Source of the DNA: PNKC01 sp039917655
GTDB taxonomy: Bacteria; Chloroflexota; Dehalococcoidia; Tepidiformales; Tepidiformaceae
Assembly (NCBI GenBank): GCA_039917655.1
Contig: JBDSJC010000057.1
Span: forward strand, 1 to 22,362
Direction of reading: 5' to 3'
Length of the DNA stretch: 22,362 nucleotides
The position numbers and the translations under genes are program-made. The first letter of the stretch is position 1. Each line of letters begins with the position of its first letter. The notes beneath the pieces were generated by a model, which saw only the letters and a program-made list of their open reading frames with translations, did no database searches and was not told the origin of the DNA. Positions 1 to 6,059 of this stretch are shown here, one piece after another.

Positions 1-91
1 GTTGGCGATCGTCCTCATCCCGATCTTCTGTTACGTAACCACGGCGACCACGCTGTTCTATCTCAACCTCAAGGAGCGCAAAAGTGGCTGA
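1..91 (+). CDS. C-terminal fragment of a membrane protein (partial)
   Basis: An open frame enters from the left edge (first full codon at 2) and stops with TGA at 89-91. The visible 29 residues are a hydrophobic stretch rich in Leu, Ile, Val, Thr and Phe, followed by a short basic tail (NLKERKSG), which reads as a last transmembrane helix plus cytoplasmic end. It overlaps the purC GTG start at 84 by 8 bases, so the two are probably co-transcribed and translationally coupled; the purC ribosome binding site (AAGGAG, 71-76) lies inside this gene. The fragment is too short to assign a family. Confidence 0.6.
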   Translation, partial: LAIVLIPIFCYVTTATTLFYLNLKERKSG

Positions 92-971
92 AGTCATGCT
101 CGAATCCAACCTCCCGAACCGCACCTACCGGGGCAAGGTGCGCGACACCTACGACCTTGGCGACAAGATGCTTATCGTCGCCACGGACCGTACCTCCGCT
201 TTCGATGTGGTGTTGCCAACGGGCATCCCCCGCAAGGGCGAGGTGCTATCCCGTCTCTCCGCCTGGTGGTTCGAGCGGATCAAGGAGGTGGTACCGAACC
301 ACTTCATCGCGTTGATCACGGCGGAGAACGCATCGCTTGTCGACTTGCCTCTCACCTCCGAGTATTTCGGGCGGTCGATGCTCGTGAAGAAAGCGAAGCG
401 CCTGGACGCCGAATGCATCGTCCGCGGCTACCTTTCGGGCAGCGGTTGGAAGGACTACCAGCGCACTGGCGCGGTCTGCGGGATCCCCCTCTCTGAGGGC
501 CTGCGCGAGTCGGAGCGCCTGCCCGAGGCGATCTTCACGCCATCGACGAAGCCGGACGTTGGCCACGACGAAAACATTTCTTACGAAGAGTTGATTGAGA
601 TCGTCGGCGAAGAAGCTGCCAATGCGATGAAGCTTCGCAGCCTCGCCATCTACAGCTACGCCCACACCATCGCCCTCGAACGGGGCGTGATCATCGCGGA
701 CACAAAGTTCGAGTTTGGCCTCTGGAACGATGAAGTGATCCTCATCGACGAAGTGCTGACGCCAGATAGCAGCCGCTTCTGGCCGGCCGACACGTACCGC
801 GCGGGCGGCGCGCAGCCGAGCCTCGACAAACAGCCGGTTCGTGACTGGATGGCCGGCGGCTGGAAGGATGGCGACCCACCACCTGCCATCCCGGCCGACG
901 TGGTGAACTCCACGACCGATCGGTACATGGCGATCTACAAGAAACTAACCGGCGAGGAGTTGCCCGCTTGA
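84..971 (+). CDS. purC: Phosphoribosylaminoimidazole-succinocarboxamide synthase (SAICAR synthetase)
   Basis: Joins aspartate to CAIR with ATP to make SAICAR in cytosolic de novo purine synthesis. The 295-residue protein has the family landmarks in order: an N-terminal GKVRDTYDLGDKMLIVATDR segment (nucleotide-binding glycine-rich loop), SAFDVVLPTGIPRKG, the VRGYLSGSGWKDY block around residue 115, and FTPSTKPDVGHDENIS around residue 150. The length is that of the longer, yeast- and actinobacteria-like PurC form rather than the shorter (about 240-residue) form. The GTG start at 84 has AAGGAG at 71-76 with 7-base spacing. The gene ends TTGA, sharing bases with the TTG start of purS. Confidence 0.96.
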   Translation: MAEVMLESNLPNRTYRGKVRDTYDLGDKMLIVATDRTSAFDVVLPTGIPRKGEVLSRLSAWWFERIKEVVPNHFIALITAENASLVDLPLTSEYFGRSMLVKKAKRLDAECIVRGYLSGSGWKDYQRTGAVCGIPLSEGLRESERLPEAIFTPSTKPDVGHDENISYEELIEIVGEEAANAMKLRSLAIYSYAHTIALERGVIIADTKFEFGLWNDEVILIDEVLTPDSSRFWPADTYRAGGAQPSLDKQPVRDWMAGGWKDGDPPPAIPADVVNSTTDRYMAIYKKLTGEELPA

Positions 972-1291
972 GCAAGGCCAAGAAAAAAGCCGAAAAGACC
1001 AGCAAGGCGGAAACGGCAAAGGCCAAAGCACCCTCCGAAAAAACCTTTCTCGCGCGCGTTTATGTCTCGCTCAAGCCCGTCGTGAACGACCCTGAGGGGA
1101 TCACGATTGGCGGCGCCCTCGGCTCGCTCGGCTTCACCGGAGTGCGCGGCGTCCGTTCCGGGCGCTACTTCCAGGTCACACTGGCGGCCAAAGACCAAGA
1201 GACCGCCGCCGCGCAAGTGGACCAGATGTGCGCCCGCCTGCTCGCGAATCCGGTCATCGAGACCTACAGCTTCGAACTCGCCGCGGACTGA
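968..1291 (+). CDS. purS: Phosphoribosylformylglycinamidine synthase subunit PurS
   Basis: PurS is the small structural subunit bridging PurQ and PurL in the three-part FGAM synthase of de novo purine synthesis. Residues about 27-107 form a complete PurS domain: a first strand with VYVSLKPVVNDPEG, then GSLGFTGVRGVRSGRYFQV, and the closing VIETYSFEL. The first 25 residues are an unusual Lys/Ala-rich extension not needed for the fold; PurS is usually about 80-85 residues. I keep the TTG start at 968 because GAGGAG (954-959) lies 8 bases upstream and the start overlaps the purC stop (TTGA). I see no purQ or purL in the window; they are expected elsewhere. Confidence 0.93.
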   Translation: MSKAKKKAEKTSKAETAKAKAPSEKTFLARVYVSLKPVVNDPEGITIGGALGSLGFTGVRGVRSGRYFQVTLAAKDQETAAAQVDQMCARLLANPVIETYSFELAAD

Positions 1292-2080
1292 GTGGAAGGC
1301 GTCCCGCGGGCCGAACGTATTGTCTGTCTTACCGCGGAGACGACCGAAATCGCGTTCGCCCTTGGCTGCGGCGACCGTGTGGTCGGCGTCAGCGGTTACG
1401 CGGTGCGACCACCAGAGGCGCGCAAGAAGCCGCGCGTCGCAGCCTTCCAAACGGCCCACGTCGAGAAGATCCTGGCGCTCAAGCCGGATCTCGTGCTGGG
1501 CTTTTCGGACTTGCAGGCAGATATTATCCGCGACCTCGTGAAGCGAGGAGCGCAGGTGTTGGTCACCAACCAGAGGACGCTCGCCGAGACCTACCAGGCC
1601 ATGATGCTGATCGCCGGGGCGCTCGGGGAGTACGACGGCGGATTGCGGCTGGTCGAGGAACTCTGCGGTGGCCTCGCAGAGATCAGCGCGACAACCAACG
1701 ACTCGGCTCACAGACCGCGCGTCTACTTCGAAGAGTGGGACGAACCACTGATCACTGGCATCGCCTGGGTCAGCGAGTTGATCGCCACCTGCGGGGGCGA
1801 CGACGTCTTCGCTCAACTCAGCGTGGGCGTCACGGCAAGCGAACGGGTTGTTGAACCTGGCGCGGTGATCGGGGCGGACCCGGAAGTGATCGTCGCCAGT
1901 TGGTGCGGGAAGAAGGCGCAGCTAAAGCGCATTGCCCAGCGCCCGGGGTTCGAAACGATCAGCGCCGTCCGCACCGGCCGCATCCACGAGATCAAGGCGC
2001 CGGACATCCTCCAGCCGGGGCCATCGCTCATCCACGGGGCCCGCCAACTGGCCGCGTTCATCGCCGCTGCGCGGGACTGA
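1292..2080 (+). CDS. BtuF-like (type III periplasmic-binding fold) protein without signal peptide
   Basis: This 262-residue protein resembles the cobalamin/iron-siderophore substrate-binding family (BtuF, FecB-like, Peripla_BP_2). The early block RIVCLTAETTEIAFALGCGD followed by VVGVSGYAVRPPEA is the first lobe, KILALKPDLVLGFSD is the typical mid-lobe strand, and IHEIKAPDILQPGPSLIHGA is near the end. Members normally carry a lipoprotein or Sec signal; here there is none, because the family core begins at about residue 8. The GTG start follows the purS TGA with no gap and no clear Shine-Dalgarno sequence, suggesting coupled translation. The ligand is unknown: a cobalamin- or corrinoid-like ligand is a family-based guess. 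No ABC permease or ATPase lies nearby. Confidence 0.8.
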   Translation: MEGVPRAERIVCLTAETTEIAFALGCGDRVVGVSGYAVRPPEARKKPRVAAFQTAHVEKILALKPDLVLGFSDLQADIIRDLVKRGAQVLVTNQRTLAETYQAMMLIAGALGEYDGGLRLVEELCGGLAEISATTNDSAHRPRVYFEEWDEPLITGIAWVSELIATCGGDDVFAQLSVGVTASERVVEPGAVIGADPEVIVASWCGKKAQLKRIAQRPGFETISAVRTGRIHEIKAPDILQPGPSLIHGARQLAAFIAAARD

Positions 2081-2141
2081 CTTCCGGACCTTGACCCCGC
2101 GCGCTACGCTCTGCACAGATTCCAACGTTGCGGAGAGACAG

Positions 2142-2591
2142 ATGGAAGAACCGAAGCAGGTCACGCCAACGAAGCTCGCTGACTACCTTGAGGTTTTGAC
2201 CAAAGCAGTTTTCGAGTCCGGGATGAGCTGGAAGGTTATCGAAAACAAATGGCCCGGCTTCCAGGCCGCGTTCCAATCCTTCGACCCGGAAACCGTAGCG
2301 ACGCTCTCGCCGGACGAAGTGGACGCGCTCACAAACGACACCCGCATCGTCCGCAACCGCCGAAAGATCGAGGCCACTATCCACAACGCCGGCGTCATGC
2401 TGGACCTCGAACGGGAACATGGCGGGTTCAAGAAGTACCTCCAAAAAGAGGGCGAGTTCTGGGCAACCGTCGCAGACATGCGCAAACGGTTCAAGTTCGT
2501 CGGCAACTTCGGCGCGTACTACTTTCTCTACGTGGTGGGCGAACCGGTGCCCGAGCATCACGAGTTCCGTGCGAAGTTGAAGGGCAAGTAG
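2142..2591 (+). CDS. DNA-3-methyladenine glycosylase I-like protein (shortened Tag family)
   Basis: The 149-residue product matches the middle and C-terminal parts of the Tag family, which removes 3-methyladenine from alkylated DNA. Visible blocks are ESGMSWKVIENKWPGFQAAF, the helix FDPETVATLSPDEVDALTND, RIVRNRRKIEATIHNA and FKFVGNFGAYYFLYVVG. It lacks the N-terminal Cys-containing segment found in E. coli Tag and the C-terminal His/Cys pair, so the structural zinc site is absent. The residue aligning with the E. coli Glu38 region is also not Glu at the same position (my alignment by eye). ATG at 2142 has GGAG at 2132-2135. It may be a distinct clade rather than an active Tag. Confidence 0.75.
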   Translation: MEEPKQVTPTKLADYLEVLTKAVFESGMSWKVIENKWPGFQAAFQSFDPETVATLSPDEVDALTNDTRIVRNRRKIEATIHNAGVMLDLEREHGGFKKYLQKEGEFWATVADMRKRFKFVGNFGAYYFLYVVGEPVPEHHEFRAKLKGK

Positions 2592-2600
2592 CGGCCGCCC

Positions 2601-2623
2601 GTCGTCGCGATGGCCGCGACGAC
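2601..2623 (+). terminator. Hairpin after the Tag-like gene
   Basis: GTCGTCGCG (2601-2609) and CGCGACGAC (2615-2623) form a perfect 9-bp stem with a 5-base loop, starting 9 bases after the stop at 2591. There is no T-run, so this is a possible, not a proven, terminator. Confidence 0.4.
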
Positions 2624-2699
2624 CGCGAGTTGTTACGCAACCGTGACGCCACAGGGCGTCTGTTGATCGTCTGGCGACCGAGAATCGCTATGTTGGTAG

Positions 2700-2864
2700 A
2701 TGGATGGCGGACTCCACAACTTTCAGCAGGAGGATGAGTGCCATGGCAGACGAACGCTGCCCGATGAGCAGCTCGCACTGGCGAGCAAGTGGGGCCGTGG
2801 CGAAGAGGTTTCCACCGAAGACCTGCGCATGGCGCTGCAACGCTATCGCTCGTTCTTCCAATGA
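2700..2864 (+). CDS. Small protein of unknown function (54 codons), possibly frameshifted at its N-terminus
   Basis: The frame ATG 2700 to TGA 2862-2864 encodes 54 residues whose last 36 look like real protein: LPDEQLALASKWGRGEEV followed by STEDLRMALQRYRSFFQ, with predicted helices. The same end motif (TTEDLRQAMVHYRSLFQ) occurs at the C-terminus of the next gene. The start is uncertain. The strong AGGAGG at 2729-2734 serves ATG 2743, which lies in another frame; a single-base insertion near 2755 would join MADER to the LPDEQ frame and give a protein of about 40 residues. I cannot tell a frameshift or sequence error from a weakly initiated start at 2700. I do not recognise a family. Confidence 0.5.
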   Translation: MDGGLHNFQQEDECHGRRTLPDEQLALASKWGRGEEVSTEDLRMALQRYRSFFQ

Positions 2865-2900
2865 CTACTTGCGGTCTAAGGCCGCGGAGGGATACCAAAA

Positions 2901-3479
2901 ATGGATACTTGGATAATTGTCGCCATCGCCATCGCCGCCGTCGTGATTCTGGCGCTGATGATCGCCGCCTGGCGGATGAGCAAGAACCGCCGAAGCAGCC
3001 GCCTACGCGAAGGCTTTGGACCGGAGTACGAACGCGAAGTGAGTCGCGTCGGCAGGGGCAAGGCCGAAAGTGAACTCGAACAGCGTCAGAAGCGCGTGGA
3101 ACAGCTTCAGATTCGGGAACTCACGCGCGAACAGTCGGCAGGCTACGCCAGCGACTGGGACGCCGTGCAGTCGCGCTTCGTAGACGACCCCGCGATGTCA
3201 GTCTCGCGCGCTGATGAGCTTGTCGGTCGCGTGATGCTCGAGCGGGGCTACCCGGTCGGCAACTTCGACCAACGGCTCGCCGATATATCGGTGGACCACC
3301 CGGAGGTCGCCAACAACTATCGCGCCGCCCACAGGATAGCGGCCCGCAACCTGGACGGAAACGCGACTACCGAAGATCTGCGCCAGGCGATGGTCCACTA
3401 CCGTTCGCTCTTCCAGGACTTGCTACAGACAGCGCCCTCCGCGTCCACCCAGGCGCCGGACCGCCAGAGCCACGCGTAG
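2901..3479 (+). CDS. Conserved membrane-anchored protein of unknown function
   Basis: The 192-residue protein begins with one transmembrane helix (about residues 4-24, IIVAIAIAAVVILALMIAAW), followed by a basic stretch and a soluble domain. The soluble part carries blocks I know from conserved hypothetical proteins of Actinobacteria and Chloroflexi: RLREGFGPEYEREV, a Glu/Arg-rich coiled-coil-like segment, DWDAVQSRFVDDP, LVGRVMLERGYPV, SVDHPEVANNYRAAHRIA and a C-terminal TEDLRQAMVHYRSLFQDLL. The N-in or N-out topology is not certain; the basic residues after the helix favour a cytoplasmic soluble domain. ATG 2901 has GGAGG at 2886-2890. Its closing motif is shared with the small gene just upstream, so the two may be functionally or evolutionarily linked. 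No function is known to me. Confidence 0.85.
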   Translation: MDTWIIVAIAIAAVVILALMIAAWRMSKNRRSSRLREGFGPEYEREVSRVGRGKAESELEQRQKRVEQLQIRELTREQSAGYASDWDAVQSRFVDDPAMSVSRADELVGRVMLERGYPVGNFDQRLADISVDHPEVANNYRAAHRIAARNLDGNATTEDLRQAMVHYRSLFQDLLQTAPSASTQAPDRQSHA

Positions 3480-3510
3480 CAACGTCGCCGAGACCCGCCA
3501 AAACTCAGGA

Positions 3511-3550
3511 AGATAGCCGCAACCTGCCGACAGGTGGGTTGCGGCTATCT
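3511..3550 (+). terminator. Perfect 14-bp inverted repeat (terminator-like hairpin)
   Basis: AGATAGCCGCAACC (3511-3524) is exactly complementary to GGTTGCGGCTATCT (3537-3550), with a 12-base loop that contains its own short inverted repeat (CCTG/CAGG). It lies 31 bases after the stop of the membrane-anchored gene and 71 bases before msrA. There is no T-run, so it may be a terminator, an mRNA-stabilising hairpin or a protein-binding site. Confidence 0.55.
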
Positions 3551-3621
3551 GCTCACCGTCCCGTAAGACATTCAGCGCGACGACGTGGCACGATGGATAA
3601 AACCCACAGGAGTTTTTGCCA

Positions 3622-4194
3622 ATGCAACCGGAAGAAGCGATCCGACCCGGCCTCGAAATTGCCACACTGGCTGGCGGCTGTTTCTGGTGCCTCGAAGCCG
3701 TCTACGACGAACTGCGCGGCGTTGAGTACGTGCAATCGGGCTACATGGGCGGCCAATCCGCCAATCCCACGTACGAGCAAGTGTGTGGCGGGCGCTCCGG
3801 TCACGCGGAGGTTGTGCAGGTCGCGTTCGACCCAACCAGGCTGGCGTTCTCCGAGCTGCTGGAGGTGTTCTTTGCCATCCACGACCCGACCACGTTAAAC
3901 CGCCAGGGCGCCGATGTGGGCACCCAGTACCGGTCAGCGATCTACTTCCACTCCCCGGAACAGGAATCCGCTGCACGGCAGGCGATCGCAGAACTGACAG
4001 AAAAGCGCGAATTCCCGGCGCCAATCGTGACCGAAGTGACCGCCGCTGGCCCGTTCTACAAGGCTGAGCCATACCACGACGACTACTTCCTCAACAATAC
4101 AAATCAGCCGTACTGCCAGTTCGTGGTAGCCCCGAAGGTGGCGAAGTTCCGCAAGCTCTTCAGCGATAGCCGGAAGGCGGAGACACCGGCGTAG
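3622..4194 (+). CDS. msrA: Peptide-methionine (S)-S-oxide reductase
   Basis: MsrA reduces the S-epimer of methionine sulfoxide in proteins, repairing oxidative damage in the cytosol with thioredoxin as reductant. The active-site motif GGCFWC is at residues 18-23, with catalytic Cys20. It is followed by the family blocks VEYVQSGYMGG, NPTYEQVCGGRSGHAEVVQV, FFAIHDPTTLNRQGADVGTQYRS and EPYHDDYF. A YC near residue 168 could give a resolving Cys. The length of 190 is normal. I chose ATG 3622 because AGGAG (3608-3612) sits 9 bases upstream; the in-frame TTG at 3616 would be too close. No msrB is adjacent. Confidence 0.96.
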   Translation: MQPEEAIRPGLEIATLAGGCFWCLEAVYDELRGVEYVQSGYMGGQSANPTYEQVCGGRSGHAEVVQVAFDPTRLAFSELLEVFFAIHDPTTLNRQGADVGTQYRSAIYFHSPEQESAARQAIAELTEKREFPAPIVTEVTAAGPFYKAEPYHDDYFLNNTNQPYCQFVVAPKVAKFRKLFSDSRKAETPA

Positions 4195-4367
4195 CTCGAC
4201 CCGGGGCACGGCCGCCAACCGTACATCGCAAGTTCCTTGGATCTCGCCATGCTCATTTGGGCAAATCAACTAAAACGGGGGCACCCTGACACTTGCGTTT
4301 GAGCGGCGGTGGCGGGATAGTCCGAGACTGAAGCGGGTCCGAAGTCTGCGTTTAGGTTGCCCCCAAA

Positions 4368-4730
4368 ATGCCACGCCCTAAGTATGGTCTTGGGCAAGGA
4401 CTCGAAGCCCTTGTCTCCTCACACCAGCGCCCTGGCGGCTGGCCCGAATCAGAGTTGCTCAGCCGTCACCCGGATACGCCAGCAGCGGCGGTCGCCTCCG
4501 AGACCACAGCCTGGGAGTACGCCTCGCTGGCCCAGCGGCCACGCCGGAAGAAGCGCAAACGGAGGCTGATGCTCCAATTCTCCCATCCAGAGATCAACGT
4601 GCGCCCGAAAAAGCGGAAGATCCGTGGCGTCGGCGTGTGGACAGCGCTGGGCATGCTTGGCGCGGACGGCTGGGAACTGGCAGGGTTTCGAAAGCGCTCG
4701 TTCCTTTTGAAGCGGGCTACCGCGCCGTAG
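4368..4730 (+). CDS. Small protein with ParB-N-terminus-like motif and DUF4177-like domain
   Basis: The 120-residue product has two recognisable parts. Residues 1-16 (MPRPKYGLGQGLEALV) look like the start of a chromosome-partition ParB protein, where GLGRGLxALI is the short peptide that contacts ParA. Residues about 47-117 resemble DUF4177: WEYASL, a basic linker, a predicted strand (LMLQFSHPEINV), then VWTALGMLGADGWELAGF and the closing FLLKR. There is no ParB CTP-binding or helix-turn-helix domain. The upstream ribosome binding site is weak (AGG at 4354-4356). The gene stands alone, with no parA in view. Both assignments are by eye and the function is unknown. Confidence 0.7.
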   Translation: MPRPKYGLGQGLEALVSSHQRPGGWPESELLSRHPDTPAAAVASETTAWEYASLAQRPRRKKRKRRLMLQFSHPEINVRPKKRKIRGVGVWTALGMLGADGWELAGFRKRSFLLKRATAP

Positions 4731-4862
4731 CAGCAGGTTGGGAGGCTGGAACCATCGATCAGCCCCTGGCCCGTACCGCCCTGGCCGCCGAGCTATAAAG
4801 TGGACAGCGACTCGCCCGCGTTGATAAGGTTCTCCAATGCCGGGCTGGCACGGCGATATACG

Positions 4863-6059
4863 ATGGCGGAGGCGACGACTGATGGTAGGTGGACAGATCG
4901 AGAAGAGACGACGTTGAGACCATCAGCTAGAACGCCCGAGTTCCGGTTGCACAGAGTTGCAGCACGCGCTACTCCAAGTCGGAAACGGCTTTCAGCCGAG
5001 CTCGCAATCGGGGTGTTTCTAGCCCTGTCCGCTTTTGGCCTGCTCGGACAAGGACCCGATTCGGCCAGCGCGGCGGCTGCGCCTGTTGCCCAGTGCAACA
5101 ACGACACCGCCAGCAACGTCGGCGGTCAAGGCATCTCCTGCACCGTTACGATCGAAAATCACGTAACCGGCGGCGGCACGATCGACGCCGCAGCGCCCTC
5201 CAGAGTGACGGTGACCAGGTGCACGGGTGCGGCCGGACCGATCGGCGCCGGCGCTGGCACCTGCGCCACAACCGTAACGACATCGGCAGAGCCGGCCACG
5301 CAGGTCCAGCAGTGCAACGGATCGGGCAACGGCGGCGGTGGCGTCGTTATCTGCTCAGTGACGGTGACCAACACATTCAGCACCAGCCCAGTGTCAGCTG
5401 CCACGCCGGCGACGATCTACCAGTGCGTCGGCTCGGTGATCACGGGGACCGGCGCTCCCGGGTCCTGCACGCCAGCCAACACTCCCGGTGTCAATTCCGT
5501 CAGCGCGGCCACGGTGGGTCAGTGCAACGGTTCCGGCAACGGTGGGACGAGTGTCGGGTTCATCTGCACCGTGAGCGGACAGTCCACGACGACGGCAGCC
5601 CTCGCCGTTCACATCGACCAATGCAACGGTTCCGCGAACGGCGGTGGCACGTTGCTGACCTGCACGGCAACAGTCACGAATGTCATCGCACCATCCGCGC
5701 CATCGACGGCGACGCCAACCGCGACATCGTCTTTCGTCCCGGCGACCGCCACCGTATCTCCGACGTCTGGCACATCGACGCCGGGGCCGGGCACAACATC
5801 GACGCCAACCGGAACTCCGCCGTCTGCCACAGCGACTCGCACGGCGACGCCAACCCCGCCGGTAATAGGCTCACCCACGCCCGCCCTGACTCCCCCAGCC
5901 GGCACGACGCCTCTTGTCCCGCGTCCACCGGCCACGGGTAACGCCGGGGGCGAAGCGGCTAACGGAGCGTCGCAGGCGTTCATCTTGCTACTGGGAATCG
6001 CCTCGATCGGGCTGCTAGCCGCCGGAATCAGAGTGGTCTCGCGCCGAAGTAGCCGTTAA
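4863..6059 (+). CDS. Exported Thr/Pro-rich cysteine-repeat surface protein with sortase-like C-terminal tail
   Basis: From ATG 4863 the protein is 398 residues. An Arg-rich N-region leads into a signal-like helix (ELAIGVFLALSAFGLLGQG) ending in an Ala-rich cleavage-like region. The mature part has four units with a QCN...C pattern (for example QCNGSGNGGGGVVICSVTVT) and two related two-Cys units between them, so Cys come in pairs and suit disulfides outside the cell. A Ser/Thr/Pro-rich stalk follows, then PPATGN, a hydrophobic helix (AFILLLGIASIGLLAAGI) and a basic tail, the layout of a sortase substrate, although LPXTG itself is replaced by PPATG. The start is uncertain: GTG 4800, TTG 4914 and TTG 4947 are in frame. 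No sortase gene is in the window. Confidence 0.78.
   Translation: MAEATTDGRWTDREETTLRPSARTPEFRLHRVAARATPSRKRLSAELAIGVFLALSAFGLLGQGPDSASAAAAPVAQCNNDTASNVGGQGISCTVTIENHVTGGGTIDAAAPSRVTVTRCTGAAGPIGAGAGTCATTVTTSAEPATQVQQCNGSGNGGGGVVICSVTVTNTFSTSPVSAATPATIYQCVGSVITGTGAPGSCTPANTPGVNSVSAATVGQCNGSGNGGTSVGFICTVSGQSTTTAALAVHIDQCNGSANGGGTLLTCTATVTNVIAPSAPSTATPTATSSFVPATATVSPTSGTSTPGPGTTSTPTGTPPSATATRTATPTPPVIGSPTPALTPPAGTTPLVPRPPATGNAGGEAANGASQAFILLLGIASIGLLAAGIRVVSRRSSR
5086..5690 (+). repeat. Cysteine-paired repeats inside the surface protein gene
   Basis: Four QCN-type units begin near 5091, 5309, 5520 and 5619, and two variant two-Cys units lie near 5220 and 5420. The nucleotide cores around CAGTGCAACGG-TTCGGGCAACGG are still similar between units, suggesting duplication within the gene. 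Confidence 0.65.

Noticed and set aside
935..1816. A 293-codon open frame on the minus strand across purS and the BtuF-like gene
   Set aside because: It lies opposite clear genes, gives no recognisable domain and has a His/Gly/Arg-rich composition typical of antisense frames in GC-rich DNA.
2743..2916. ATG with AGGAGG giving a 57-codon frame
   Set aside because: Composition after codon 5 is not protein-like (SSSHWRASG, RCNAIARSS); the frame one base over is protein-like. Kept only as a possible frameshift.
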